64,000 nucleotides of DNA from Coriolopsis trogii (GCA_020543525.1 JAHYIO010000039.1:1116001-1180000); one strand, 5' to 3'. Positions 1-9,954 are shown, numbered from the stretch's first letter. Notes: a model not told the origin generated them from the sequence alone. Made by a program: numbers and translations.

Positions 1-1725
1 TTTAACAGCGTCCGACTTGTGCTTAAGGTAGTAGGCGCGAGCAAGACCAGAGTAATCGTCAATGAAACCGGCAAAATACTTCCATCCTCCGATAGCCTGA
101 GTACGCATCGGTCCATCGAGATCTGTATGGATGAGCTCGAGAACTTCAGTCGCACGCTTCTCAGAAGGTGGAAAGGGGGCGCGAGTGGATTTGCCAAAGG
201 CACATCCGTCACATGGCTCTTCATCCGCAGGATCAACGGCATCAACTCCCTTGGTGTTCTTAGGAAGATGACGTACCACGTCCTTGCCCGCATGACCAAA
301 GCGACGATGCCAGGTCTTGAAGCGACGGACATTGAGGTGGACACGCTGACCATTACGGAGTTCGAGGAGCGTCCAGTACGTGTTGCTATTCGGGTTGTAC
401 CTCGCCTCAAGGATCTTTCGACCCATGATACGAATCATCGAACCATGTTTGACAGCACCATCAGGTAGCTTGTCAAAGATACACATGCGACCTTCGCCTT
501 GGAACAAGGAATAACCATTGCGCTCGATGGAGCCCGTCGAGAAAAGACGACCTTCCACATGCGGGATGTAGTAGACGTTGTTGAAGGTGACTGGGACGCT
601 CTGATTATCGATGTACGCGATCCCTTCAACCGTTCCCGATCCAAGCGCATGGATAACACTACTTTCACCTGACGCAGCCGTTCCAAAGGGAACAGTGGTC
701 TCGAAAGGCTGGTAGGTAGAAAAGTCAGACATGTCGCCGGTGATATGTTGAGAGGCTCCTGAGTCCATAAGCCACATGGTCCACTTCGAGCTGTCCGAGG
801 CCATAGCCTCATCATAGAAAGAAGCAGCGATGTTCGAGGGACCCGAAAGTACGTTTACAGCAGATACAGACTCAGAGACGACATGTGCATGGCTATGAGA
901 AGTAGTGTCCTTGTTCTTCCCCTTGTCCTTGTCCTTATCCCTCTCCTTCTCCTTCTTCTTGCCCTTGGGACGCTTGTCTGGGTGCTTCTTGTAGCAGTTG
1001 GACTCGTGGTGAGAACTACCGCCACAGAAGGAGCAAGGACCCTTAGGCTTCGGCTTGGTCTGGGAGACCTTGTTGGCGGACTGTCCGTTCTTGCGCAATG
1101 ACTCCTCGGCCAAGGTCTTCGACTGGATGTCGTCGAGGGTGATCTTGTCGATGTCCGTAATAGCCATTAGCGCAGAAACCATGGACTGGTAGGACTCGGG
1201 GACCTTCGACAGCAACAGGAGAGCCTGCATGGTCTCGCTGAGCTTGACGCCGTTGCTATCGATGTCGCGAAGGCGGTTGATGATCTTCATCATCTGGTCC
1301 TGGAGAGGCTTCGAATCGTTCATGCGAGGCTCTGCAACGAGCGACTCGAACATGCCCCAGACGTGAGCACTGTTGGGCGTGCCAAACTTCGTCTTGATGG
1401 CGGCCCAGGTCTCAGCGGCTGTCATGGTACGAGGAGCAGCACCACCTTGACCCAGAACCTTCGCATCGAGGACGTAGTGGAAGTTCGGTGAGACCCGCAT
1501 ATACATCATGCCGCGAGCCTGCCCATTGAGCTTCTGCCATGCCTCTATGGCGACTAACTCCACCGCAGTGGCAGTAGTACCGGCAGGAGAGGGCTCAGTC
1601 TTGGTGCCTTTGACAATCTCCCAACAGCCCATGAAGATGAAGTACCCCTTGAGCTTTGCAGCCCAGTCATTGTACTGGTTCGCCGAAGAAAGGATAGGGA
1701 TCGAGTCGATCTTGACGTCTCCCAT
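1..1725 (-). CDS. copia gag-pol polyprotein, N-terminal 575 residues (partial)
   Basis: The frame starts at ATG 1725 (MGDVKIDS...) and is open to base 1. Residues about 1-200 match the copia gag (UBN2-type) pattern with 'NDWAAKLKGYF'. Residues 231-244 form a zinc knuckle, C-x2-C-x4-H-x4-C, followed by a Lys/Asp-rich linker. Residues 318-326 carry the protease active site (WLMDSGASQ, Asp about 321). Residues from about 473 show the integrase HHCC zinc site (WHRRFGH, then CDGC near 505), and HTD at about 533-535 supplies the first catalytic Asp of the integrase. The remaining acidic residues of the integrase lie off the edge. The polyprotein would be cut by its own protease to give capsid, protease, integrase and RT. 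The frame is also open upstream of this ATG (see 1726-2274), so the true start is uncertain. Confidence 0.9.
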   Translation of the reverse strand, partial: MGDVKIDSIPILSSANQYNDWAAKLKGYFIFMGCWEIVKGTKTEPSPAGTTATAVELVAIEAWQKLNGQARGMMYMRVSPNFHYVLDAKVLGQGGAAPRTMTAAETWAAIKTKFGTPNSAHVWGMFESLVAEPRMNDSKPLQDQMMKIINRLRDIDSNGVKLSETMQALLLLSKVPESYQSMVSALMAITDIDKITLDDIQSKTLAEESLRKNGQSANKVSQTKPKPKGPCSFCGGSSHHESNCYKKHPDKRPKGKKKEKERDKDKDKGKNKDTTSHSHAHVVSESVSAVNVLSGPSNIAASFYDEAMASDSSKWTMWLMDSGASQHITGDMSDFSTYQPFETTVPFGTAASGESSVIHALGSGTVEGIAYIDNQSVPVTFNNVYYIPHVEGRLFSTGSIERNGYSLFQGEGRMCIFDKLPDGAVKHGSMIRIMGRKILEARYNPNSNTYWTLLELRNGQRVHLNVRRFKTWHRRFGHAGKDVVRHLPKNTKGVDAVDPADEEPCDGCAFGKSTRAPFPPSEKRATEVLELIHTDLDGPMRTQAIGGWKYFAGFIDDYSGLARAYYLKHKSDAVK

Positions 1726-2274
1726 GATTGAAAGCAGGTACTGAGAAGAGTGGAGATAATCCTCGTCGTCGAAGTCTAGAGTGAAGGATATAGGCGCAAC
1801 AGATGGAAGCGCAGTGACGAGAGGAGGAGGAAGAGTTTCGATTGAAGAGAGATGTGGAGATGCGACGAGAGGGGTGTCGTATGGGGTGTTAGAGGCGAGA
1901 GGAAGCGCTACGACAAGTGGTGTGTCGTAGGGTGTATCGGATGCGACTGGAAGAGCTGTGTTGACTCCAGCAAGAAACTCCTCGTCTGCTTGGTAGGGAG
2001 AGATAGGTTGCCAAGCGAACGATGTGGGATCTTCCGGTAAAGCAACGTTGTTGTACCGATGAGGACAGGGGCTCACGGCACAATTGTACCAACCGTCGCT
2101 TTGAAGGTGGGCGTCGACTTGTTCGTCAGAGTCCCAAACGTGTGGAAGATCCTCGCAGGATTCCTCGTTGCCTGAGCTGTCAGAGGATGCTTCTGTCGAA
2201 GTATCAACGATGTCCTCGACTTCAGACTCAGAGGAATGAGGAGATGCTGGAAGAGTCGGCTCCAGAACAGTGGT
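1726..2274 (-). other. ATG-less in-frame extension upstream of gag
   Basis: Directly upstream of the gag ATG the same frame stays open for 183 codons, back to a TGA at 2277-2275, but has no methionine. Its translation is acidic and Ser/Asp-rich at the distal end (SSESEVEDIVDTSTEASSD) and carries two copies of a short motif, ASDTPYDT and ASNTPYDT, separated by PLVVALPL. Such a long open stretch without a start suggests either an older, longer gag whose start lies in an upstream exon, or a changed start codon. I could not settle on a clean intron linking it to an upstream ATG. The alternative is that it is merely a stop-free leader. Confidence 0.5.
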
Positions 2275-2572
2275 TCAAAGTATACGCGATGATTGACGTG
2301 CCACGTGCGAGGAAGGTGGACAGGGGCACCTTTTGAGGTGAACCAGAGAGCCAGTAAGCCGAAATTACCGACAATCCGGGTAGAAGTCGCCAACTGTGCC
2401 CAAGAAAAGCTATAGTAACTACCGAGGCAAAAAGGTATCGTAAGGAGGGTCCGAACGGTTGTCCTCCGGTCCAAAGGTGCTAACCACCCCGGGTACAACA
2501 GCTGGCGGGCGCAAGTGCGTGGCCTGGCTGAGGGATGCCTGAATCACCCAGGTGCCTCGAGAGCACAACAGG

Positions 2573-3063
2573 TGTTACAACGATAGTAGACTAGAGACTG
2601 ACTACGAAGCGCTCAGGGCTGCGTCACGAGCGCAGAAATGTCCCCCTGGCAGCAGTGTCGGCGGGCACAGTCAAGAGAGTAGGAAAGTGGGATGCATGGG
2701 CAGAGAGTCGACGTACAAAGAGTTGCGCGCAGAGGTGTCGACAGAGAAGCAACCGATTAGAGCGCAGGGCTCATAACCTGATGAACTCTGAACCTGGAAG
2801 GCTTGGAGCGACCTGTAAGTCACACAAAGAGAGATCTTCAGTCAGTGAGCGAACGACTATATTGCATAGTCCAGTACCTGTAAGTCACACAAAGAGAGAC
2901 TACAAGTACTAGTAAGTAAAGTGTAGTAGAGCATAAGTAATGAGTGGGACTTACTCTTCAGTCAGTGAGCGAACGACTGAAGAGCAAAGGGGCAAACAGA
3001 CTGCCTTATATACTGGAGAGAGGAGTGCATGAGTAAGCGAATGAAGCAGTCACATGTTAACCA
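2573..3063 (-). repeat. candidate 5' LTR of the copia element
   Basis: The interval begins TGTTAC on the plus strand and ends GTTAACCA, giving the TG...CA ends of an LTR with partly inverted termini. A TATATAA box reads on the minus strand at 3012-3006, placed where a U3 promoter would be, about 50 bases inside the outer end. Two short direct repeats and a perfect 10-bp hairpin sit inside it. The partner LTR is outside the window, so the boundaries rest only on the terminal bases, the TATA box and position relative to gag. The primer binding site is not obvious. Confidence 0.42.
2954..2984. repeat. 10-bp inverted repeat (hairpin) inside the candidate LTR
   Basis: CTCTTCAGTC at 2954-2963 is followed, after an 11-base loop, by its exact reverse complement GACTGAAGAG at 2975-2984. 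The left arm plus loop (2956-2978) is repeated as a 23-base direct copy at 2836-2858. A second direct repeat of 24 bases, starting ACCTGTAAGTC, lies at 2811-2834 and 2876-2899. All copies fall downstream of the TATA box in the direction of transcription, so they would be in the retroelement RNA. Confidence 0.8.
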
Positions 3064-3340
3064 TAGAGCGATGAGTAAGAGTCCGTACTCGGCGTATGAG
3101 TAAGAGCCGAGAGTATTCTGAGTAAGACATAAGGTCTAGAATGTTCCGGTGCATTGTAGAACGCACAGGAAGACAAGGGAACCATATGGTCATGGGAATG
3201 TACAGTAGTTTCGTAGAGAAAACCGTATATGGTAAGTAGAAACACAGCCTATAGTAAGCGCTATCTAAACATAAGTAAACATGACCATACAAAGGTTGTG
3301 TGCACAACTCCGGACCGGTAGAGCCGTAAATCCGGAATGT

Positions 3341-4215
3341 CAACACTACGAGGATCTGGGCATGTGTCAGGGCCCAGTGTTGCGTGTGAAGAGGAGCTTC
3401 TTTCGCGCGTTCTATTGCAATCTTCATCTTTGTTGAATGTGCAATTTGGCTACAGGCAACGCATGGTCCAGACAAGTGAGGTGGGAGAACCAAGTGACAA
3501 TTGAATGACCGGAGATGGAGCCACCTCTCGTTCTGAAATCCAACAGGTTCCCAAGGGAAATCGTGTTTGAGGTGCTGGTGATATGGGTACGTACTCCAGA
3601 TAGAACCAGGGGTCCATTCTACCAGTGCTCCAGGACATGCGTGCATGCGATATGGCGATCCATTCTATTCTCCAATGTGCAAGACAGAAATACAACACAT
3701 CAAGTAGTACACACCTCTACTGCACTCGTGTTATGCATCCCAACTACACCTACATCGGATCCTGAGACTGCCGGCACGTCTCCTGACATTTGCGGGCTAG
3801 TGTTGCTACTAACCAGAGGAGGGGGTGTCAGAGAATTGTTTGAAGAACGAGATAGAGGGGAATCGGTCGGCATAGAGAAGTCAGAAGTAGTGGGAAGATG
3901 CGGAGATGCCGCGGCCGATGCGTATGGCTGGCTGGTAGGGACCAATGAGGAGCCGATAGAAGCGCGAGCTTGTGAAACTTGTTGCCGTAACCTCTGTCGA
4001 GCTTGCTTATTGACTCGATCCTTACAGGAGTTGGAATCGCGGTGGCGCAGGAAGCTTGCGGGGTGGCCATTCTCATTGAGGGAGATGGTGCGGCCACAGA
4101 GATCACAGTCAATAACATGCGTGCGAATATCCCATCGTGTTTGCAGAACGCATCCGTCAGTGAGCTCGATGTTCTTTGGTTTCTTCTGCTCTTCGCTCGG
4201 AGCGGCGGGGGGCAT
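3341..4215 (-). CDS. zinc-finger hypothetical protein, apparently truncated
   Basis: Two exons can be read: 4215-3715 and 3664 to about 3341, with a phase-0 intron of 50 bp at 3714-3665 (GTGTGT...AATAG). Exon 1 starts MPPAAPSEEQKK and holds a likely zinc site (CDLCGR...SFLRHRDSNSC), then a Ser/Thr/Pro-rich linker. Exon 2 holds 'EWTPGSIWSTYPYHQH' and 'CVACSQIAHSTK', then 'EAPLHTQ'. From memory this combination resembles a large family of uncharacterised proteins dispersed in agaricomycete genomes and often linked to mobile DNA; that is recollection, not a search. Beyond about 3341 the reading loses its protein-like character, and the copia LTR begins about 280 bases further on, so the 3' part seems lost. 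ATG 4287 in the same frame is an alternative start. Confidence 0.5.
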
Positions 4216-4655
4216 TATGGTGTGAGGAGGCTCGATACATGCATATCTGATGCTTGGAGTCCGATATAAGCAGTCCCGATTAGGCAATTTCAGGCGCTCA
4301 CGTGGTGCTCAGGTATACGATCGGACATGGGGCACAGAGTTGCTACTTGTTAGCCTCAAAAACAGTCACGGATGGTTTGGATATGTCCTCAAAATATATT
4401 CTCCAAGTTTCGTACAGTTTCATAGACATATGAACTCACTATGGGAGAATCACTGAAAATCGAGGGAAAAGTTCAAACTGGGACCCCGTACACCACTTTG
4501 GGGGGGAGGAGGTGGCACTTGGAGTCAGCGCTCGCTCGGCTGGTTGCCCCCTGTGTCGCCTCGTCTCCGTCTCTCTCTGTGTTTCATACCCTAAGTCGTG
4601 CTTTCCATTGCTCTCTTGCCTTCTCTCCTCCCGCGCTCTGTTGCTCTTGCTTTGA

Positions 4656-4970
4656 CTACTGCAACAATGCCTTCGCGAAGATCACAACAATAGGGCCGAA
4701 CGTGATTGTGACGACGAACACGAGGGCTGCAATGGCGCAGGGCAGCACGGGTGGCTGTAGCAAGCCATGATAGGTAGATGCATTGGACGGCGAGAGTAGC
4801 AAAGAGGACAAGAGGGAGGAGGGTTGAGAACGGTGATGAGGGTTGAGAGGAGGGTATGTTCTCGTCTCTCGCGTCTCTCTCCCTTTCTTATCTCTTGCCT
4901 TGCTGCCCTTCTCTCCGTCTTTCACCCTTGCTGTCCTCGCTGCTGTTGCTGTAAACATTCTTGACCTCAT
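4656..4970 (-). CDS. possible small single-pass membrane protein
   Basis: An open frame of 104 codons ends in a strongly hydrophobic C-terminal segment (VLPCAIAALVFVV, then FGPIVVIFAKALL). The last 45 codons use mostly G or C at the third base, as the confident genes here do, while the N-terminal half is Arg/Lys/Ser-rich and less convincing. The true start may lie in an upstream exon, with only the C-terminal tail being real. I recognise no family. No plus-strand frame over the same bases looks better. A tail-anchored or signal-anchored membrane protein is the best reading, but chance remains possible. Confidence 0.35.
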   Translation of the reverse strand: MRSRMFTATAARTARVKDGEKGSKARDKKGRETRETRTYPPLNPHHRSQPSSLLSSLLLSPSNASTYHGLLQPPVLPCAIAALVFVVTITFGPIVVIFAKALLQ

Positions 4971-6450
4971 GCCCCTGTGGCTATCCTTCCTGTCTCGGCG
5001 CTTCTCCGCGCCCGAGATTCATATAGATTGACGCATGAGGAAGATACATATAGTTGTTTACTACTATGCGTATATATCTGAACTTCTTATGAACCGACGG
5101 TAGTGAAATTACCATGCACCCGGATGCATCCATCCGGACGGACTCCTCCGTGGTAGGATGCATCCGCCCTACTGAAGATGCTCGGACGAGGTGGAGGGTC
5201 GATGTAGGGCGAATTGGGACAAGCTTGAGAGTCAGCCTTATGAGTTTTCGTGTAACTGCAGAGTTCCCAGCCACTGAGGAGATGAGTCAAACCAGATGTA
5301 GATGAGATTGTGAGGGTCGAACGTTGAGGGTTGGGAGCGACAGAGGAGAGACGAAACCAGTCTAGCGCGCTTCACGCTCTGTCCCCTTGTGTTGGGACGC
5401 CTGTTGCTCAACAAACGTTGCTCATGTTCAACCACGACTACGACATACGTCGATTCATATGCTGAGAACTGCGTATCAGCAACCTGCGATGTCTTCATTA
5501 ATCCTTGACTGCTCAGTGCAGGTAATAATGCTGGGTGCTACAGATGTTGTACGATAGGACGCCAGTGATCGGCAGACTTTTGCTGCCGCAGTGCGCTCTC
5601 GGATCCTAGTGTAAGTCGAAATCAACCAATATCCAATTGTGGCGAACGCAAGGCAGATCGACTAGTTCACATACCGCTATGTTCGCAAGAACCTTACTGG
5701 CCTCGCTCCAGGCGACCGCCAGACCTCAACATTCGTTATCGCATCGCTAACATGTGTGCGCTCTGATCATGAGCACTAGAGCTCCTAATGCACATCAAGA
5801 GTAACCAACGCAGCAATGAACCTCTCTACGATCTCTGTGAGTGGGGCCGAGGAGGAAGGGTCCCTAGTTGTGTCGCCTCTCTTGCATTGTCGGCAGCTGC
5901 TACCGTGCACCCCGCGCGGCTCTCTCGGCTCTCTACTGCCATCCATCAAGTAAGTATATGCGACATCCCTGCTACATACAGCCCGAATGCACGGGCCAGT
6001 GTCTCCATGTGCGCATCTCAATTTTTGTTTTTCATTCTTGTCTCCATCAGGCTCTCGGTATTCAAGACCCCTGTTGAAGGCGCATGCCGCAGCACTCCTT
6101 GAACGAAAGTTCTACCTAGGAAACTGGTACAATAGTCTGTCAATTCGTCGATAGGCAACTTAGGTTCGAACTCGACAGGTCCTCGGTGCCCTACGGCACG
6201 CAACGCGTACATACGGGCCCGCTCAGTGAGTCATTCACCCATACCCGACAACACGGAGTCAGCAAAGCACCGCCCCGTACATACATACTTATATTCAGCG
6301 GAGTCATGAGTGCGGTTCCTTCACTCTTGCCATGAATGTGTGGCGGTGGAGCGCCCGTGGGCGGTGCAACTTCTGCTATTCGACTACTGACTTCTCTGTG
6401 ACTTACCGCGTCCGAAACCTGTGTCATGCACGCTTCTCGTCTGGAGCTCA
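4971..6450. other. intergenic region, no gene seen
   Basis: About 1.5 kb without a supported gene. Several 60-100-codon frames on both strands lack family resemblance and have random-looking composition. The decamer GGATGCATCC occurs twice near 5120-5165. The right end is the promoter of the DUF2828 gene. Confidence 0.6.
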
Positions 6451-6456
6451 CCTCGC

Positions 6457-6463
6457 ATATATA
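6457..6463 (+). promoter_or_regulatory. TATA-like box of the DUF2828 gene
   Basis: ATATATA lies 55 bases before the ATG at 6518. A start site about 30 bases downstream would leave a short 5' leader and would exclude the in-frame ATG at 6332, supporting 6518 as the true start. Confidence 0.45.
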
Positions 6464-6517
6464 CCTAGCACTCTGCCGCCACAGACTCTCAACCCACCAC
6501 CGAGAGTCACATTCAAC

Positions 6518-8689
6518 ATGTACTCTGTCGCCAACCTCTCCCAGAACGTGACTCTCCCTGCCCTCCCGGAGCTCTTCGATGAGTCTTTCCTGGACCGCCT
6601 CCTTCCCGCGCAGGCAGAAGACTGGACCATGCTCGAGGAGGCCGACGCCCACCCCAAGAACGCGATGATGGAAGCCCTCAAGTCGACCGCCAACCGCACG
6701 CGGACCGCCAACTACGCGCAGGCGTACAGCTCGACGACCGACCCGGTCCTCGACGCCTTCAACCAGATCGGCAAGTACACGTCTGCGAGCGAGATGGCGC
6801 GTCTGCTCGACGCCGCGTGGAAGGCGGACCGGGACCTCACTCTGCGCCTCATCTGGTACACGCGCAGCATCCACGATGGCAAGGCGGAGAAGGACGCGTT
6901 CTATCGCGCGTTCGCGTGGCTGTACGAGAACCACCCGCGGACGGCGATCGCGAACCTGCGGATGCTGGTCGCGCCCGTGTGCGTGACGTCGGAGAAGAAG
7001 GGGACGAGCGCGTCGCATGGGTACTGGAAGGACCTCCTCAACCTCGTCTCGCTCGCGGCGTGCGATGAGCTGCACACGCGCTCGCGGGTCAACGGGTTCA
7101 AATGCTTCAAGATCTACACACCTAGGGGTACGAAGAGCGGCGACGATGCACGAGTGAGGGACGAGCGGGCGAAGAAGGGCAAGAGCCGGCACGAGAAGCT
7201 GGTCGAGCACCTCGCAGACGCCAGGTTCCGCGCCCTGTACGTCGCCGTCGCGCGCACGTTCGCAGAGCAGCTCGAGAAGGACCTCGGGCTCCTGGAGGAG
7301 ATCAGCAAAGCGGAGTCAAAGACAGACAAGGCCATCCTCTCCAAGCAGCTCTCCCTCGCGGGCAAGTGGGCGCCGACCCCTGGAGGCGCGCACGACCGCG
7401 TCTCCAACCTGTCCACCGCGATCTCGTCCGTGCTCTGCTACAACCTCCTTCAGAAGGACGCGCGCCTCGTCCCTTCCGTGCTTCGCAGCCCGCCCGACGC
7501 GCTTGCCGCTGCGGCGAACCCGGAGCTCTGCCTCACCCTCCGGTCCTACCTCCGCCGCTGGTACCTCGCGCCCCTCCGCACCCAGCTGGGCTGCCCCGAG
7601 CCGCTCATGAGCGCAGGGCGCTGGACGGAGATCAACTACGCGCGCGTGCCTGCGGTGTGCATGAAGACGAACACGGACCACTTCTTCCGGCACGACCCGG
7701 ACGGGTTCCAGAAGTACCTGCTGAGCGTCGAGCGGGGCACGCGCACGATCGCCGGGGCGACGCTCCTCCCGCACGAGCTGATCGGGGCCGTCGCCGCGCT
7801 CTCCCCGGAGCTCGGGGGTGGAGGGAGGGCGAGCAAGTACCCGCTCGTGGAGGAGGCGCGGCGCGCGGCGGGGGAGATGAAGATGCGCGTGCTCGAGGCG
7901 CAGTGGGGGAGCCTCGTCGAGCGGCTGCGGGGGAGCGGGCGGCTGGACAACGCGCTCGCGATCTGCGACGTGTCCGGATCGATGGGGAGCTTGTACGGGG
8001 CACGGCAGGGCCACTGCGACGCGCCGATCTTCCCCGCCGTTGCGCTGTCGCTGCTGCTCGCGAGCGTGGCGCGGCCGCCGTTCGATGGGGGGTTCATCAC
8101 GTTCTCGAGCGCGCCCGAGTTTGTGAGGCTTGAGCTGCGCGGGCGGCGGCTCGCGGACGTCGTGGCGGAGATGGGCCGGGCGGGGTGGGGGATGAACACG
8201 GACTTTGGGGCGGTGTTCTTGAAGCTGCTGCTGCCGCTGGCGAAGAAGCATCACGTGCCGCGGGAGGAGATGGTCAAGCGGCTGTTCGTGTTCTCGGACA
8301 TGCAGTTCGACGCAGCGGCGAGGGCGAGGGCTGTGGATGAGTCGGAGGGGCCGATGTCTGGGAGCCTGTGGGAGACGAACCATGACGCGATAGAGCGGGC
8401 GTATGCGGAGGCGGGGTACGACATGCCCGAGATCGTGTACTGGGATCTGTCGATGGGCTCGCGGCAGACGGTCGAGGTCGAGGCGACGAGGAAGGGCGTG
8501 GCGTTGATGAGCGGGTTTTCGGCGGGGATGATGAAGGTGTTTTTGGGCGAGGAGGGAGCGGTCGAGGAGCAGGGCGCTGAGGCGGAGAACGGTGAGAAGG
8601 CGACGGTCCAGGAGGAGTTCAACCCGGTGAATGTGATGAAGAAGGCGTTGGGGAAGGCGAGCTTCGACGGCCTGGTGATTGTCGATTGA
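6518..8689 (+). CDS. DUF2828 / vWA-like domain protein
   Basis: A single-exon gene of 723 residues, unusual among its intron-rich neighbours. The N-terminal two thirds is helical and charged and matches the DUF2828 family (NPYTAQAYSS-like 'ANYAQAYSSTTDPVLDAF', then 'WYTRSIHDGKAEKDAFYRAFAWL'), as I recall it. The C-terminal third is a von Willebrand A-like fold with a metal-site motif DVSGS at about residues 484-488, and 'FITFSS' and 'LFVFSDMQFD' as later strands. This architecture resembles TROVE/Ro60-type proteins, but no RNA-binding role has been shown from this sequence. Start 6518 is preferred over the in-frame ATG at 6332 because the first 62 residues look non-coding and a TATA box lies between them. 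The family is typically intron-poor and patchily distributed in fungi. The biochemical function is unknown; a MIDAS-dependent ligand is inference. Confidence 0.9.
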   Translation: MYSVANLSQNVTLPALPELFDESFLDRLLPAQAEDWTMLEEADAHPKNAMMEALKSTANRTRTANYAQAYSSTTDPVLDAFNQIGKYTSASEMARLLDAAWKADRDLTLRLIWYTRSIHDGKAEKDAFYRAFAWLYENHPRTAIANLRMLVAPVCVTSEKKGTSASHGYWKDLLNLVSLAACDELHTRSRVNGFKCFKIYTPRGTKSGDDARVRDERAKKGKSRHEKLVEHLADARFRALYVAVARTFAEQLEKDLGLLEEISKAESKTDKAILSKQLSLAGKWAPTPGGAHDRVSNLSTAISSVLCYNLLQKDARLVPSVLRSPPDALAAAANPELCLTLRSYLRRWYLAPLRTQLGCPEPLMSAGRWTEINYARVPAVCMKTNTDHFFRHDPDGFQKYLLSVERGTRTIAGATLLPHELIGAVAALSPELGGGGRASKYPLVEEARRAAGEMKMRVLEAQWGSLVERLRGSGRLDNALAICDVSGSMGSLYGARQGHCDAPIFPAVALSLLLASVARPPFDGGFITFSSAPEFVRLELRGRRLADVVAEMGRAGWGMNTDFGAVFLKLLLPLAKKHHVPREEMVKRLFVFSDMQFDAAARARAVDESEGPMSGSLWETNHDAIERAYAEAGYDMPEIVYWDLSMGSRQTVEVEATRKGVALMSGFSAGMMKVFLGEEGAVEEQGAEAENGEKATVQEEFNPVNVMKKALGKASFDGLVIVD

Positions 8690-9945
8690 GGCTGCACATA
8701 AAAGGCCAATGGCCATGTACGAGTACACTGTGATGTTCTATACCCACCGGCTTGTCACTGATATCATACTCAACTCCCTTCAATGGCACATCTTCGTTGT
8801 GGCTTCGAAGAGCTGCGACTCTCTAGAACTAACTGCGAATCAAGACCTGCGCAGACTGGCGTGCGAAACATGTCATATGAGGGCGAAGTTGCGGACGCGC
8901 TATGACTGCGCTGTGTCTGCTCATGCGCTCCGTCCTGAACACTATCAGGCTGAGGCGTGCGCAGTATGTACACGCAGATCGGTGGCAGAAATTGAGTTCG
9001 CGGAATATGGACGTATGTGTAGCTGTTCTCCGAGAGACCGGGGTACACTCACATTCTGCTTCTCCTCCGAGAACTGAATGGAGGGCTCACGGCATGCGGA
9101 TCGCAGAAGTCGACGTTAACCGAGTGAACTTGACCGAGGTATGTTAGAGTAGCGGCGTTGTGAGACGAGTCGACGTTGTGAGACTATGTCCTTGTCCGAA
9201 TAGGCCTGTTGAATGGTCGACTGATGTCCGTATAATAAACTGGAGTCGAGGAGTCGAGGAGTCTAAGGGAATCGGCGATTGCAGCTGGATGATTACCGAC
9301 TTGGCAGGAGAGCGGGAGATGAATCGATGATGTGCAGTGTATGAGTGAGCACTGAGCAAGTGGACGGCCGGTCTCGGGGATGGCTTTCTGACATACTGCG
9401 GAAGCATAAGCGGGAACGAAGGCAGTCGACCTGGGGCGGGCCGATGACAAATTGAGATACGTTAGAGCGGCCCTGTGGGTGCGCGCTGGTACGCCGCATT
9501 GACGCTTAGATCCTCGATATAGCTGCGTCGTCGACACGATGTTCTCGGTCCTTCTCCTGCACACCGTCAATGGACGGTTAGCATGTCGTGGTTTTTGCCG
9601 GCGGGGGCGCTGGAACTGTGTCTAGCTTGTTTTGACCTTCGCACAGGGAGCAAGGCGGGATTCATGCTCATGCGAATGGACTGGGGGAACAGGGGCAGAC
9701 GCTTGCGGACTGAATACCCATCGCAAATCGCAATCTGGAGGGGCGGATAGGAATCACATGGAGGACAAATGGAGATCTGAGTCGATGACAGGGCTGGATA
9801 AGCTCTGCAAGCCCTGGCCGGCCTGAATCGCAATGGTGTCCGCTTAGTCCGAGTCGCCACTGTCAACCGCTCGCTCGGACGCGTCACTCGCTCGGCACTC
9901 TCGTCCAATATCCATCATGTTCCCGTTCGGACGGACGCAGCCCCT
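8690..9945. other. intergenic region, no gene seen
   Basis: About 1.25 kb between the DUF2828 stop and the PDR promoter. All open frames are short, overlap on both strands and show no recognisable motif. The distal part presumably holds regulatory sites for the drug pump, but I can point to no specific element other than the TATA box. Confidence 0.6.
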
Positions 9946-9954
9946 TATATATAT
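9946..9954 (+). promoter_or_regulatory. TATA box of the PDR ABC transporter gene
   Basis: TATATATAT lies 86 bases before the ATG at 10040 and is followed by a C/T-rich leader, the usual layout of a fungal core promoter. Confidence 0.55.

Larger units (their letters stand above)
1..3063 (-). mobile_element. Ty1/copia LTR retrotransposon, 5' half (runs off left edge)
   Basis: On the minus strand a candidate 5' LTR (3063 to 2573) is followed by a leader and then an uninterrupted gag-pol frame from 1725 to the window edge. Domain order is gag, CCHC zinc knuckle, aspartic protease, GAG-pre-integrase (HHCC) and the start of the integrase core. Integrase before reverse transcriptase, with no RT seen up to the edge, is the copia order. 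No stop or frameshift interrupts the 575 codons inside the window, so this copy looks young or recently active in its visible half. The second LTR, the RT/RNase H part and the target-site duplication lie outside the window, so autonomy cannot be judged. The element end abuts a truncated zinc-finger gene at 3341-4215. Confidence 0.88.

Noticed and set aside
19..468. 149-codon plus-strand frame
   Set aside because: Antisense shadow of the copia integrase region, which has clear HHCC and HTD motifs on the minus strand.
3050..3646. 198-codon minus-strand frame as a complete gene
   Set aside because: Only its first third is protein-like and it is the second exon of the zinc-finger gene; the rest is AT-richer flank reaching the LTR.
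3515..4225. 236-codon plus-strand frame
   Set aside because: Shadow of the minus-strand zinc-finger gene; its composition is atypical and it has no motif.
7316..8728. 470-codon minus-strand frame
   Set aside because: Arg/His-rich antisense of the G+C-rich DUF2828 gene; typical shadow.
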